A stretch of 64,000 bases of DNA from Helicobacter baculiformis (GCF_900197685.1 NZ_FZMF01000013.1:62001-126000); one strand, 5' to 3'; positions 9,423 through 20,362 are shown, counted from the stretch's first letter. Notes: generated by a model not told the origin, from the letters alone. Numbers and translations: made by a program.

Positions 9423-10709
9423 ATGAATGCCCCCTATCACGACTTAGACATGCGCTATATTTGGCATCCCTGTAGCCAAATGCACGATCACGAACAACTC
9501 CCCCTAGTGCCCATCCAACGCGCCCAAGGGGTCTATCTTTACGATTTTGAGAATCATGCCTACATCGATGCGATCAGCAGTTGGTGGGTGAATCTCTTGG
9601 GGCATAACCACCCTCATATCACCCAACAACTTAAAGCCCAAGCAGACACCCTAGAACATGTTTTGCTGGCCGGTTTCACTCACCCTCAAATTATCCGCCT
9701 CTCAGAACGGCTTTGTATTTTAAGCGGGTTTGAGAAATGCTTTTATGCAGACAATGGCTCGTCATGCATAGAAGTCGCCTTGAAAATGAGTTATCATAGC
9801 CACCTGCTTCAAGGCGCGCACAAGCCCAAATTCTTGTCCTTGAGCAATAGCTACCATGGCGAAACTTTGGGCGCGCTTTCCATTAGCCATGTGGGACTCT
9901 ATAAGGACGCCTACAAACCCTTATTTTTAGAGCATTTGAGTACCCCCGTGCCCAAAGACGATACAGACATCCCCCAAGCCCTGCGCGCGCTAGAAGAGAT
10001 TCTAGACACGCACCAAAATAGCCTCAGTGCCTTTATTTTAGAACCCCTAATCCAGTGTGCAGGGGGGATGCATTTTTACAGCTCAGAGTATGTATGCCAA
10101 GCTAGCCAAATGTGCCAAGAGCGCGGGGTGCATGTGATCTTTGATGAAATTGCCGTGGGCTTTGGGCGCACAGGGACTCTCTTTGCCTTTGAACAATGCG
10201 GAGTCAAACCCGATTTTTTATGTCTTTCTAAGGGCATTAGCGGGGGGTATCTGCCCCTAGCGGTTGTGCTCACTTCTAACCGCATTTACGATCAATTTTA
10301 CGCGCCCTACACGCACCATAAAAATTTTCTCCATTCGCACAGCTACACGGGCAACGCTCTAGCCTGCGCTTGCGCCAACGCCACTTTAGATATTTTAGAG
10401 CAGGAGAAGATCCTAGAACACAACCGCATGTTAAGCGCTTACATGCAAATGTGTTTGCAGGATTGCTTAGGGGGGCTAAAGGGGGTGGCCAATTTGCGCG
10501 CGCTGGGGATGGTCTTTGCTTTTGAATTGGTGGGGTATGGGGGTGAGCAACGCCCAAGTTTAGCTATCTTTGCTAAAGCCATGCAAAAAGGGGTACTCTT
10601 GCGTCCCCTACACAACACGATTTATTGCATGCCTCCCTATTGTATCAATAAAGCACAGATCCAACACATCGCCCGCGTTCTAAGGGAAATCGTCCTAGAA
10701 CTCACCTAG
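9423..10709 (+). CDS. bioA: Adenosylmethionine-8-amino-7-oxononanoate aminotransferase
   Basis: BioA makes 7,8-diaminopelargonate from KAPA with S-adenosylmethionine as amino donor, a PLP-dependent step in biotin synthesis. The 428-residue protein shows the BioA-typical N-terminal WHPCSQM and [13 protein letters not shown], the PLP Asp in [12 protein letters not shown], and the Schiff-base Lys in [27 protein letters not shown] follows. The start is ATG 9423, with only a weak purine stretch (GAAAG) upstream. Its stop lies 1 nt from the end of the convergent decarboxylase gene. In H. pylori the gene also lies beside the ppiD-like/ftsA/ftsZ block (HP0976). Confidence 0.95.
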   Translation: MNAPYHDLDMRYIWHPCSQMHDHEQLPLVPIQRAQGVYLYDFENHAYIDAISSWWVNLLGHNHPHITQQLKAQADTLEHVLLAGFTHPQIIRLSERLCILSGFEKCFYADNGSSCIEVALKMSYHSHLLQGAHKPKFLSLSNSYHGETLGALSISHVGLYKDAYKPLFLEHLSTPVPKDDTDIPQALRALEEILDTHQNSLSAFILEPLIQCAGGMHFYSSEYVCQASQMCQERGVHVIFDEIAVGFGRTGTLFAFEQCGVKPDFLCLSKGISGGYLPLAVVLTSNRIYDQFYAPYTHHKNFLHSHSYTGNALACACANATLDILEQEKILEHNRMLSAYMQMCLQDCLGGLKGVANLRALGMVFAFELVGYGGEQRPSLAIFAKAMQKGVLLRPLHNTIYCMPPYCINKAQIQHIARVLREIVLELT

Positions 10710-10710
10710 A

Positions 10711-12363
10711 TCACGCATTGTTCTGCGCGCTAAGGAGCGCGCCTAGTTTTTTTAACAAAGCGGGCGCGTCGTGTTTACCCATAAACACCTCAATTAAGGC
10801 CAGTTTGGAGTCTTCTGTTCTAGCGATATTGAGAGCTTCTTGCAATACAGACACGCTAGACACTTGAAAACTCAAGCACTTCCTAGCTAATTGCACATCA
10901 AAAACACTAGGCAATTTGGAGTAATGCCACATATTAATGTCATTGTATTGGCGTTGGGCTCCATGAATACAACGCTCCACGGTATAGCCATCATTGTTGA
11001 TCACGATAATAATGGGCGTGATATTTTCTCTTAAAATGGTAGAGAGCTCTTGGACAACTAATTGCAAAGACCCATCGCCAATTAAAAGAATATTGCGCCG
11101 ATCTCTGTTGGCTAGCGCACTGCCCAGCAACGCCCCCAAAGTGTAGCCAATAGAGCCCCAAAGGGGTTGTCCTATGAAGCTCACCCCACTGGGCAAGGGA
11201 ATAGAAAGCGCGCCAAAAAAGGAAGTCCCCTGTTCGGCGATCAGCACATCATCGGGGCGTAAATACCCTTGGATCACCTTGAAAAATTTATCTTGGGTGA
11301 GTTTGCCATGCAAGCTAGGGGTTTTAGGGGTTTTGGGAGGTGATTTTTTGGGGAAGTGAAATTTGAACTTGAGGGGAGCTAGGGCTTTGAGCACATCTTG
11401 CATTAAAATATCGTTGTAAATTCTCTCTCCAATTTGACTATACAGAGGGTGGATTTCTATCATTTTGTGTCCTTGCTTGCGGACATAATTAAAGCCCGCG
11501 GTCAACGAATCGGTGAGCTTGACCCCAATCATCAAAGCGCAATCTACCTGTTTCATCAACGCGCTAACTTTAGAATCGCTCAAAATCCCGCTATACACCC
11601 CCACAAAATTAGGGTGGGTTTCATCAAAAACCCCTTTGCCCATAGATAAAGAGACAAGGGGCAAATGGGTGATCTCGATGAATTCTTTAAGCTCTTGGTT
11701 GAGATGGTAACGATTGACCTCATAATCCGCCAACACAGCCTGAGATTTGGATTTTTTAAGCACATCTTGCACAGCGTCCACAAAGGTTTGTAAAATCTTG
11801 CGATCGCTTTTGGGGGGCATGGGTGAACACAGAACGATTTCAATGGGGCTATGCACGACATCGGCAGGAATGCCAATGTAAACGGGTTTTTTGTACAAAA
11901 AGCATGCTCTCAGTACCCGATCGATCTCTGAGAGGGCGTTTTGCTTGTCTAGGATTGTTTGGGCGACACTCACCTCTCTGTACATGTTGTAGAATTTTAA
12001 AAACTCCCCATCGCCCAAAGTGTGGTGCACGAATTTGCGCTTATAAGCCACACTTCTAGAGGGCATGCCCACGATCTTCACTACGGGCACGCTCTCCGCA
12101 TAAGAGCCTGCCACGCCATTAATCGCGCTGAGTTCCCCCACTCCAAAGGTCGTCAGCAACGCCCCCATAGGTTTTAAGCGCGCATACCCGTCAGCCGCGT
12201 AAGCGGCGTTGAGTTCATTGCAATTACCCACCCATTGCAAATGAGGGTCGTCTTCTACCAAGTCTAAAAAGGACAAATTATAATCTCCGGGGACTCCAAA
12301 GAGGTGTTCTACCCCATAGTCTTTCAATTTGTCCAAGAGATATTGCCCGATTGTACTTTGCAT
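10711..12363 (-). CDS. ThDP-dependent 2-oxo-acid decarboxylase (indolepyruvate/pyruvate decarboxylase family)
   Basis: This 550-residue protein belongs to the PDC/IPDC/KdcA family, which cleaves 2-oxo acids to aldehydes and CO2. All catalytic positions are present at the family numbering: Asp27 (GDYNL), Glu50 (CNELNAAYAADGYAR), His113-His114 (FVHHTLGDGEF) and Glu463 (NNDGYTVE). The ThDP/Mg motif runs from GDGSLQ (429) to NN (456-457). The segment YTVERCIHGAQRQYNDINMW is closer to indolepyruvate or branched-chain keto acid decarboxylases than to Zymomonas PDC, so the substrate may be an amino-acid-derived keto acid. The start is ATG with AAAGGAAAG upstream. No alcohol dehydrogenase lies nearby. 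I know of no H. pylori counterpart, which suggests lineage-specific gain or retention. Confidence 0.85.
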   Translation of the reverse strand: MQSTIGQYLLDKLKDYGVEHLFGVPGDYNLSFLDLVEDDPHLQWVGNCNELNAAYAADGYARLKPMGALLTTFGVGELSAINGVAGSYAESVPVVKIVGMPSRSVAYKRKFVHHTLGDGEFLKFYNMYREVSVAQTILDKQNALSEIDRVLRACFLYKKPVYIGIPADVVHSPIEIVLCSPMPPKSDRKILQTFVDAVQDVLKKSKSQAVLADYEVNRYHLNQELKEFIEITHLPLVSLSMGKGVFDETHPNFVGVYSGILSDSKVSALMKQVDCALMIGVKLTDSLTAGFNYVRKQGHKMIEIHPLYSQIGERIYNDILMQDVLKALAPLKFKFHFPKKSPPKTPKTPSLHGKLTQDKFFKVIQGYLRPDDVLIAEQGTSFFGALSIPLPSGVSFIGQPLWGSIGYTLGALLGSALANRDRRNILLIGDGSLQLVVQELSTILRENITPIIIVINNDGYTVERCIHGAQRQYNDINMWHYSKLPSVFDVQLARKCLSFQVSSVSVLQEALNIARTEDSKLALIEVFMGKHDAPALLKKLGALLSAQNNA

Positions 12364-12497
12364 GTCTTTCCTTTATATAGAGATAATGTAACTCTAATCT
12401 CATAAACCCAACAACGCCTTAAGCAATCCCTCTAACCAATTCTCTATGTGGTGTACAGAAACATTTTTACCTTGACACGACTTTTAAGCCTTTTTAC

Positions 12498-13258
<761 letters not shown>

Positions 13259-13284
13259 AAGATCAACTTAAAAAAAGGACACAA

Positions 13285-13500
13285 TTGAGAACGGAAGAAC
13301 TTGTCGCCCAAGCCCTCGCTAGAGTGAACAACGATCGTTATATTCTCTCCAATTTGATTTTTACAAGGGTAAAGCAATTAGGTGCAGGGGCAAAACCTCT
13401 TGTGGCAATGGATATTAAAAACCACAAGCCCACCGACATCGCGATCCTAGAGATTGCGGAGGGAAAAATTAACCTTGAGTGCATTGAGACTAGATACTAA
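13285..13500 (+). CDS. rpoZ: RNA polymerase omega subunit
   Basis: Omega is the small subunit that helps assemble RNA polymerase around beta-prime. The 71-residue product has the family's N-terminal layout (EELVAQALARVNNDRYILSNLIFTRVKQL) in two pieces, with the conserved helix that ends in a run of Arg/Lys-Gln-Leu. The start is TTG at 13285 with AAAAAAGGA ending 5 nt upstream. The 3' end overlaps the spoT start region, a coupling often seen between rpoZ and spoT. Confidence 0.9.
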   Translation: MRTEELVAQALARVNNDRYILSNLIFTRVKQLGAGAKPLVAMDIKNHKPTDIAILEIAEGKINLECIETRY

Positions 13501-15811
13501 ACATAAGAACTATGGGGATTTGCTGGAGATTCTAAGCGCGCTCAAGGAGGTTTGCGGACCGCATGAAGCTATATGCGTTTTAGAAAATATCATAGAGATC
13601 ACCCCTAAGATCGCTCAAGCTTTGGATGTTGCGCATCATTTTCATGAAGGGCAGACGCGCAAGGGGGGGCAGCCTTATATCACTCATCCCATCTGCGTGG
13701 CGTGTATCGTGGCGTTTTGTGAGGGCGATGAGGCAATGGTATGTGCGGCCCTGCTCCACGATGTCGTGGAAGACACCGAATGCAGTATGGCGTATGTGGA
13801 GCGCGAATTTGGTACAGATGTAGCGGGTCTTGTGGATGCGCTCACCAAGATCACTGAAATCAGGAAGGAAGAGTTCCCTATGGAAGCCCAAGATTCCAAG
13901 CTCTTAGCTTCGGCTCTTACCTTCAGAAAGATTCTTGTAAGTGCTATCAATGATCCGCGTGCCCTCATTGTTAAGATTAGCGATCGCTTGCACAATATTT
14001 TAACCCTAGACGCTCTTCCTCGAGATAAACAAATCCGTATTTCTAAAGAGACACTGGCGGTATATGCGCCCATTGCAAGCCGTTTGGGCATGGCATCCAT
14101 TAAAAACGAATTAGAAGACAAGAGCTTTTATTATATCCACCCCCATGAATACCAAGAAATCCGATCTTACTTGGAGCAAAATCGTCAATCTCTTTCACTT
14201 AAACTTAATCGCTTTGCAGGTAAATTAGAAAAAATGTTTTTTGAAGAGGGATTTGTGGAGGGCGATTTCACCATCAGCACACGCATCAAACGTCCCTACT
14301 CTATTTATCTGAAAATGCAACGCAAGGGTGCGGTGAGCATGGATGAGATTTTGGACCTGATGGCCGTGCGTGTCTTGGTCAAGAATCCTCTAGATTGTTA
14401 TAGAATTTTAGGTGTAGTACATTTGCGCTTCAAACCCATTATTTCACGCTTTAAGGACTATGTCGCTTTACCTAAGGAGAATGGCTATCAAACTATTCAC
14501 ACTACGATTTTCGATCAATCCTCCATTTATGAAATCCAAGTGCGCACTTTTGAAATGCATATGGGGGCGGAATACGGTAACTCGGCGCATTGGAAATACA
14601 AGGCGGGGGGGACTGAGCCAGATGCGCTCAAATGGCTGCACAACTTCAAATACCAAGGGCATGACTCCAAATCCAACCCCAAAGAATTTTATGCCTTGGT
14701 TAAAAATGATCTCTATCGCGAGGATATCACGGTTTTTTCTCCTAGTGGAGATACTTATACTTTGCCCGCAGGGGCGATTGTGTTAGACTTTGCCTACATG
14801 ATCCATAGCGATTTGGGCGATCGGGCTAAAAAGGCCTTTGTAAACAATAAGAAAGCCACTCTTAATCAGGAACTTAGAAGTGGCGATGTGGTTAAAATTG
14901 TCAAGGGTGAACAATCCACTCCACGCTACATTTGGATGGATCAGCTCAAAACTTCACGCGCCAAAAACCACCTTAAACTCCAACGCAAGAATCAAATCAA
15001 GGAGATCGACGCTAAAAGTGTGGTTAACATCCTGGGATGTATTTTTGAAGCGCCCATCTTCGCTGAGGAAATTGGACCAAAAGACTATGTTTTATTTGAA
15101 AAAAAACTTGCTGAGTATGGCGTAGAAATCTCTTTGAATGAAGCTAGCAAAAATATCGGCAATTTAAAAAAGCTTGTTGAAGAAATCCAAGAAAAGGTTA
15201 GAGAAACTCCCAAACACATGAAAAAAAAGGTGCAATACCATGAGTTTGGTTTTTTGATGAAGAACCTTCTGCAATTTCGCCTAACCAATAAAATGCTCAA
15301 CCTCATCAATCCGCATGTTGGATTAAAAAAATGCTACTTGGAGAATTTTATTATCTACACCAATCCCTATGTGCATGTCAAACAAGTGTTGTTTGATGAT
15401 TGTTGCCACCCCAAATACGGCGATGAAATCGTAGCTATCATGCCCAATTACAAAGATCACAAGATAGTAGTACACCACAAGCTATGTAAGGAAGCTAGCG
15501 TAGAGATCGATTTGGGGTTACCTATGGTCTTTGTGCAATGGAGCAAGAAAAAACGAGAAATCTACAAGGGTATTTTTTACCTAGAAGACAAGAAGAGTGC
15601 ACTAGTGCGCTTGTTGGACTTTCTAACGAAAAACGATTGCACGATTACGGGTGTAAATTACTTTGGCTACCGCGATGAATTTTCTTCACATTGTGAAATT
15701 TTGTTAGAATACACCGCCAAAGAAGCCAGTGCACTTAAAGAGATACTCACACAAAAATATCAAGAAAGGCTTGTGAGCTTTTCTAGTTTACAAGACGCTT
15801 ACCAAGCCTAA
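13475..15811 (+). CDS. spoT: Bifunctional (p)ppGpp synthetase/hydrolase
   Basis: This is the single Rel/Spo enzyme of the stringent response. In order it has an HD hydrolase domain (RKGGQPYITHP, then ALLHDVVEDT), the synthetase domain (STRIKRPYSIYLKMQRKG, then ALPKENGYQTIHTTI), a TGS domain (DITVFSPSGDTYTLPAGA), a zinc-finger-like conserved Cys region (DDCCHPKYGDEIV) and a C-terminal ACT domain. Both catalytic halves look intact. The frame is open from a TTG at 13454, but TTG 13475 has GGAGGG 11 nt upstream and gives 778 residues, so the exact start is uncertain. The gene overlaps rpoZ. An A8 run lies at 15231-15238. Confidence 0.95.
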   Translation: MSALRLDTKHKNYGDLLEILSALKEVCGPHEAICVLENIIEITPKIAQALDVAHHFHEGQTRKGGQPYITHPICVACIVAFCEGDEAMVCAALLHDVVEDTECSMAYVEREFGTDVAGLVDALTKITEIRKEEFPMEAQDSKLLASALTFRKILVSAINDPRALIVKISDRLHNILTLDALPRDKQIRISKETLAVYAPIASRLGMASIKNELEDKSFYYIHPHEYQEIRSYLEQNRQSLSLKLNRFAGKLEKMFFEEGFVEGDFTISTRIKRPYSIYLKMQRKGAVSMDEILDLMAVRVLVKNPLDCYRILGVVHLRFKPIISRFKDYVALPKENGYQTIHTTIFDQSSIYEIQVRTFEMHMGAEYGNSAHWKYKAGGTEPDALKWLHNFKYQGHDSKSNPKEFYALVKNDLYREDITVFSPSGDTYTLPAGAIVLDFAYMIHSDLGDRAKKAFVNNKKATLNQELRSGDVVKIVKGEQSTPRYIWMDQLKTSRAKNHLKLQRKNQIKEIDAKSVVNILGCIFEAPIFAEEIGPKDYVLFEKKLAEYGVEISLNEASKNIGNLKKLVEEIQEKVRETPKHMKKKVQYHEFGFLMKNLLQFRLTNKMLNLINPHVGLKKCYLENFIIYTNPYVHVKQVLFDDCCHPKYGDEIVAIMPNYKDHKIVVHHKLCKEASVEIDLGLPMVFVQWSKKKREIYKGIFYLEDKKSALVRLLDFLTKNDCTITGVNYFGYRDEFSSHCEILLEYTAKEASALKEILTQKYQERLVSFSSLQDAYQA

Positions 15812-15820
15812 AGGATAACT

Positions 15821-17029
15821 ATGGAAGCACAGGTTGCGCATGCAATAGCCCAAATCACCAAGGGCATGGGAGAGTGCATTGGTTTAGACACCTTACAACA
15901 CCTAGTGGAGCGTTTTTACCACACACAGGAACGCTTTATCATCAAGGCCGGTTTTGACCCCACCGCCCCGGATCTACACTTAGGGCATGCTGTGCTCTTA
16001 GAAAAACTGGCCACCTTGCAAAAGCATGGGGGGTTTGTTAAATTTTTGATTGGGGATTTTACCGCACGCATTGGTGATCCCAGTGGGAAGAGCGAAACGC
16101 GAAAACCCTTGAGCGAAGAGGAAGTGCAAGAAAACGCCAAGACTTACGCCAAGCAGGTGTTCAAGGTGCTTGATCCCACTCTTACAGAGGTGTGTTTTAA
16201 CTCCACATGGCTAAATGCTTTGGGGAGTGCGGGGATGCTAACCCTCGCCTCTAAATTTTCAGTCGCACGCATGCTAGAGCGCGATGATTTTGAAAAACGC
16301 TACCAAAATAACCAATCCATTAGCCTTGTAGAATTTCTCTATCCGCTTTTACAGGGTTATGATTCAGTCGCCCTAGCATGCGATTTAGAATTAGGGGGCA
16401 ATGATCAAAAGTTTAATCTGATGGTGGGGCGGTTTTTACAACGCGCCTATGGGTTGGATAAAGAGCAAAGCGTGCTCACCATGCCCTTATTAGAGGGGTT
16501 AGATGGGGTGCAAAAGATGAGCAAGAGTTTGGGCAATTACATCGCCATCACCGAAGAGCCCGCTAGCATGTATGCTAAACTTCTAAGCATTAGCGATACT
16601 TTGATGTGGCGCTATTACGAGCTCTTGAGTACTAAGACCCCTGATCAGATTGCCCAGTTGCAAGAAGCGGTACGCACTAGCAAAGCACACCCTAAGGCTG
16701 TGAAAGAAGAATTAGCCCTAGAGATCACTACGCGTTGGCACTCTGAACAACAAGCCCAAAGCGCTAAGATCGAGTTTGATAAAATCTTTAGCCAAAAACA
16801 AGCCCCAAGCCAAATGCCTGAATGGCATTTTGAAAGTGGAGCATGGATTGCTAGCGTGCTCAAAGAGTGTCAGCTTTGCCCTTCTAGCTCACAGGCGCGT
16901 AGGGACATTGCCGGGGGCGGGGTGCGCCTCAATCACGAAGTGCTCAAGGACGATCGCTATCAATTCAGCAAAGGGTCTTATATTGTACAAGTGGGGAAAA
17001 GAAAATTCGCCTTGGTCCATATCCACTAA
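15821..17029 (+). CDS. tyrS: Tyrosyl-tRNA synthetase
   Basis: TyrS charges tRNA-Tyr. The 402-residue class I synthetase has the HIGH-type motif LHLGH in [15 protein letters not shown], the Tyr-binding [19 protein letters not shown], and the KMSKS loop ([13 protein letters not shown]). A C-terminal S4-like RNA-binding domain follows ([15 protein letters not shown]). It is of the longer bacterial TyrZ-like type with the KMSKS sequence. The ATG at 15821 is preceded by AAAGGAT, 9 nt after the spoT stop, so the genes are probably cotranscribed. Confidence 0.96.
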   Translation: MEAQVAHAIAQITKGMGECIGLDTLQHLVERFYHTQERFIIKAGFDPTAPDLHLGHAVLLEKLATLQKHGGFVKFLIGDFTARIGDPSGKSETRKPLSEEEVQENAKTYAKQVFKVLDPTLTEVCFNSTWLNALGSAGMLTLASKFSVARMLERDDFEKRYQNNQSISLVEFLYPLLQGYDSVALACDLELGGNDQKFNLMVGRFLQRAYGLDKEQSVLTMPLLEGLDGVQKMSKSLGNYIAITEEPASMYAKLLSISDTLMWRYYELLSTKTPDQIAQLQEAVRTSKAHPKAVKEELALEITTRWHSEQQAQSAKIEFDKIFSQKQAPSQMPEWHFESGAWIASVLKECQLCPSSSQARRDIAGGGVRLNHEVLKDDRYQFSKGSYIVQVGKRKFALVHIH

Positions 17030-17040
17030 AAGGATAGTGC

Positions 17041-18132
17041 ATGATTTCCACACTCAAACCCCTTAAAATCGGCAAACACACCCTCAAATACCCCATTTTT
17101 CAAGGGGGCATGGGGGTGGGGATCAGTTGGGACGAGTTGGCCGGTAGTGCGGCTAAAGAAGGCATCTTAGGCGTGATCTCAGCAGTGGGCACGGGTTACT
17201 ATAAGAATATGCGTTTTGTAGAAAAGATGGTCGCCAAAAAGCCCTTTGAGGCGTTGAATTTCTACTCCAAGCAAGCCCTACAGGAGATCTTTAAAAACGC
17301 GCGCAAGATTTGCGGGGCTAACCCCTTGGGCGCGAATATCTTACACGCTATCAATGAATACGGGCGGGTGGTGCGTGATGCCTGCGAGGCGGGGGCTAAT
17401 GTGATCATCACCGGGGCGGGCCTGCCCACCAATATGCCCGAGTTTACTAAGGACTTCCCCAATGTCGCGCTGGTGCCCATTATCTCTTCAATCAAGGCTT
17501 TACACATCATCTGCAAACGCTGGAGCGCGCGCTACAAACGCGTACCCGATGCGATCATTGTAGAGGGGCCTTTGAGCGGGGGGCATCAGGGCTTTAAGTA
17601 CGAAGATTGCTTTAAAGAGGAGTTTCAATTAGAAAATTTGGTCCCGGGTATTGTAGAAGCCTCTAAAGAATGGGGACATATCCCCATCATCGCGGCCGGG
17701 GGCATTTGGGATCGCAAGGATATAGACACCATGCTCTCTTTAGGGGCGAGTGGGGTGCAGATGGCAACTAGGTTTCTGGGCACCAAAGAATGCGATGCGA
17801 AAGTGTACGCCCAAATTTTGCCCTCCTTGGGCAAAGAAGATATTTTACTCATCAAATCCCCCGTGGGTTACCCCGCGCGTGCGATCAATACCGGGGTGCT
17901 CAAGCGCATCCAAGAGGGCAACGCCCCCAAGATCGCCTGTGTGAGTAATTGTGTTGCCCCATGTCATCGTGGAGAGGAGGCTAAGAAGGTGGGCTATTGT
18001 ATCGCCGATGGCTTGGGGCGTAGTTATCAGGGTAATCGCGAAGAAGGGCTTTATTTCACGGGAGCGAATGGGTATCGCATTGAGCGCATTTTAAGCGTGC
18101 ACGAACTTGTGCAAGAGCTCGTTAGAGGCTGA
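17041..18132 (+). CDS. FMN-dependent nitronate monooxygenase / FabK-like TIM-barrel protein (HP0773-like)
   Basis: The 363-residue protein belongs to the 2-nitropropane dioxygenase/nitronate monooxygenase superfamily, which also includes FabK enoyl-ACP reductases. Visible features are IFQGGMGVGISWDELA at the N-terminus, NVIITGAGLPTNMPEF, the flavin-phosphate region EGPLSGGHQG, and IAAGGIWDRKDIDTMLSLGASGVQMATRF. The C-terminal Cys pattern (CVSNCVAPCHRG) is unusual for a plain NMO. The substrate cannot be read from the sequence. AAAAGGATA precedes the ATG at 17041, 12 nt after tyrS. Confidence 0.8.
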   Translation: MISTLKPLKIGKHTLKYPIFQGGMGVGISWDELAGSAAKEGILGVISAVGTGYYKNMRFVEKMVAKKPFEALNFYSKQALQEIFKNARKICGANPLGANILHAINEYGRVVRDACEAGANVIITGAGLPTNMPEFTKDFPNVALVPIISSIKALHIICKRWSARYKRVPDAIIVEGPLSGGHQGFKYEDCFKEEFQLENLVPGIVEASKEWGHIPIIAAGGIWDRKDIDTMLSLGASGVQMATRFLGTKECDAKVYAQILPSLGKEDILLIKSPVGYPARAINTGVLKRIQEGNAPKIACVSNCVAPCHRGEEAKKVGYCIADGLGRSYQGNREEGLYFTGANGYRIERILSVHELVQELVRG

Positions 18133-18136
18133 ATGG

Positions 18137-19195
18137 GTGCGTTTTATACTTTGCTTACTCATCGGGATTTACGCCCATGCATTGAGTGTGATTCAGGTAG
18201 TGCCCTTTGGCACAAGTAGTGTTCGCTTAAGCTTCGATCAACCTCTTGGTAGACACCATGTTATTAAAAAAACCCATTTGGGGAAATTTGAAAGCGTCCT
18301 AGATATTAGAGCGCATTTTAAGCCTCCCGCTAAGCATTATCGCTTTAATAACCAAACTTCTGTTAGTGTCTCCGGGAGAGCAGGAATCACTAAGGTGGTC
18401 ATTCTTTACCCAGAGGGCACATACCAACTTAAGCGTGTAGACAACCATCTCTACATTATCATCACCGCGCACGCTAAAACTCCAACTCCTCCACCTACGC
18501 CAGAGCCCCCACTCAAGCGTTTTAAGGTAGTTGTAGATGCCGGGCATGGTGGGCATGATTGTGGGGCTAGAGGGGTGAATGGCATGTGTGAAAAATGGAT
18601 TGTACTCGCCGTGGCCAAATATCTACAACAAGAGCTTCAAAAGCGCGATTACATTGTCTTTATGACTCGCAATAATGACACTTACATTAGTCTTAAGGAT
18701 CGCACTGATTTTGCCAACGCTAAGAATGCCGACCTTTTTATATCAATCCATGCTAACTCCATCCCCAAACACTTCCCCACTAATCCGCAAGGCGTAGAAA
18801 CTTATTTTCTCTCCACAGCTAGAAGCGAACGCGCACGCAAAGTCGCCGAACAGGAAAACCAAGACGATGTCAAAGTGATGGATTATTTTTCCAAACTCTC
18901 TTTTTTAAATTCGCTCAATTCCCAAAGGCTCATCACTTCTAACAAGCTTGCTATCGATATCCAATTTGGCATTTTAAGTCAGTTGCGTCGTACTTATCGG
19001 CATGTTGTCGATGGAGGGGTAAGAGAAGGGCCTTTTTGGGTGCTCGCAGGCGCGCTGATGCCCTCCGTGCTCATTGAGATCGGCTATAATTCTAACCCCA
19101 TTGAATCTAAGCGAATCCAAAATAAAGCCTATCAGCAAGGATTAGCTAAAGGGATTGCTAATGGTATCGATAGCTTTGTAAGCAAGAATTTTTAA
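18137..19195 (+). CDS. amiA: N-acetylmuramoyl-L-alanine amidase
   Basis: AmiA cleaves the amide bond between MurNAc and the stem peptide during septum splitting and cell shape change. The order is a signal peptide (VRFILCLLIGIYAHALS), an AMIN-type beta domain to about residue 110, a proline-rich linker (TPTPPPTPEPP) and an Amidase_3 domain. Zinc and catalytic positions are visible in VVDAGHGGHDCGARG, FISIHANSIP and LIEIGYNSN. The start is taken as GTG 18137, 4 nt after the previous stop with AGAGG upstream (352 residues). The frame is also open from TTG 18107, but that would put polar residues ahead of the signal peptide. The next gene overlaps as TAATG. Confidence 0.93.
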   Translation: MRFILCLLIGIYAHALSVIQVVPFGTSSVRLSFDQPLGRHHVIKKTHLGKFESVLDIRAHFKPPAKHYRFNNQTSVSVSGRAGITKVVILYPEGTYQLKRVDNHLYIIITAHAKTPTPPPTPEPPLKRFKVVVDAGHGGHDCGARGVNGMCEKWIVLAVAKYLQQELQKRDYIVFMTRNNDTYISLKDRTDFANAKNADLFISIHANSIPKHFPTNPQGVETYFLSTARSERARKVAEQENQDDVKVMDYFSKLSFLNSLNSQRLITSNKLAIDIQFGILSQLRRTYRHVVDGGVREGPFWVLAGALMPSVLIEIGYNSNPIESKRIQNKAYQQGLAKGIANGIDSFVSKNF

Positions 19196-19905
19196 TGCTC
19201 TCTAAAAAAACAACACCTTACAAAGTCTTTGTAGCATCTGTGTTCTTTGTGCTGGTTGTGTGCAACGCCTTAGCGTTACTCTTTTCGCATTTTAACCATA
19301 ATTTCGCCCAATTGTTCACTCTGTTGAACGCACGTTTCTACGCTGTGCTTGTCCATAGTTTCCACATCGTAGGCGCACTAGGTTCTCTCTTCTATTTCGT
19401 GCGCGCCTCTAAGCACAACGCTCTAGCTCCTAAACTTATCGCATTGGGAAGTTGTGCGGCATTCGTGTATTTGGTCTTGCTGGGCATGCATGGTTTTTTT
19501 CTTTGGGGTGGATATGTTTTGGTGCTAGGCGCACTAGGAGGCTTGTGGATGCGTTACGCACATGCCCGTGCGCTTATAAGCTTTGCGCCTTCCTTAAACA
19601 CCTGTATCATTTGGGTTTTTGCCTGCGGGTTTCAAACCTACTTATACCCGCAATGTGTGGGGTTGGATTTTGCCCTTTTTGTTGGTGTGCTCTTAGGACT
19701 TGTAGGAGTAGTTGCTCGACGCAAGGAATATTTAGGGTTTTATGAATACGCAAATCTACTTGTTCTGTGCGCAGGCTTGGTAGTCTTTATGCTCTGTGCA
19801 CCCGTGATTGTCGCCCAAGAAAGCGCAAGACAAGCTTTTTTTTGGCTGGGAATTTTAGCGTGGATAGGGGAATGGATGCACACAAGCATGCGCCCCCATA
19901 CCTAA
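19195..19905 (+). CDS. Multi-spanning inner-membrane protein (HP0771-like)
   Basis: This 236-residue protein consists almost entirely of hydrophobic helices (about seven), with short positively charged loops, and has no catalytic motif I recognise. Its ATG overlaps the amiA stop as TAATG, so it is probably translated together with the amidase. It occupies the position of H. pylori HP0771. The function is unknown. Confidence 0.75.
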   Translation: MLSKKTTPYKVFVASVFFVLVVCNALALLFSHFNHNFAQLFTLLNARFYAVLVHSFHIVGALGSLFYFVRASKHNALAPKLIALGSCAAFVYLVLLGMHGFFLWGGYVLVLGALGGLWMRYAHARALISFAPSLNTCIIWVFACGFQTYLYPQCVGLDFALFVGVLLGLVGVVARRKEYLGFYEYANLLVLCAGLVVFMLCAPVIVAQESARQAFFWLGILAWIGEWMHTSMRPHT

Positions 19906-19951
19906 TAAAAGTCTGAGATGCATTGGTATACTCCTTACAACGGCTCTAGAG

Positions 19952-20281
19952 TTATCTTCTCCTGTAAGTAGCCACCCTACCGGTGAGACGAATCTTATCT
20001 CTACCAAAGGTTTTTTTAATAACCTCATAACGTGGGAAAACAATGGTGTCGCATTTATTATCCGCGATCGCCTTATTGAGCAACAACTCATAGATATTAG
20101 GATTAGAGGCATCATAGGGTATTTCTGTGGTGATCACAGGTCCTATATCAAAATCGCTGGTGCTGAAATACATTGTGTATCTAAAATCTGACACTTTAGC
20201 TGCTACAACAGCGGAGCAACCATTAAAAAACATAACCCCTAAAATCCCCCCTAATACAATTAACGACGCCTTCTTTAGCAT
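19952..20281 (-). CDS. Small putative lipoprotein
   Basis: The 109-residue product has a signal peptide ending in VMFFNGC, a rather poor lipobox (F at -3, N at -2), so lipidation of that Cys is plausible but not certain. The mature part contains SDFDIGPVITTEIPYDASNP and ends in a basic RRR. It resembles small exported proteins in which a short repeat unit supplies ALINKAI-type residues, but I cannot name the family. GGAGGG lies 7 nt before the ATG at 20281. The upstream AT-rich stretch could hold the promoter. Confidence 0.65.
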   Translation of the reverse strand: MLKKASLIVLGGILGVMFFNGCSAVVAAKVSDFRYTMYFSTSDFDIGPVITTEIPYDASNPNIYELLLNKAIADNKCDTIVFPRYEVIKKTFGRDKIRLTGRVATYRRR

Positions 20282-20362
20282 CGCGAACCCTCCTGATACA
20301 CGATATTTATCAAAATACTAACTAGAAAATTCTACCAAAAAATTTAAAACTCTTTAGCAGAA

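Noticed and set aside
12374-12402. GAGAT...ATCTC inverted repeat before the decarboxylase gene
   Set aside because: Arms of 5 nt around a 12-nt loop are expected by chance in AT-rich DNA.
18107-18136. TTG 18107 as the amiA start
   Set aside because: It would put ten polar residues before the signal peptide and overlap the previous gene, while GTG 18137 follows that stop with AGAGG upstream.
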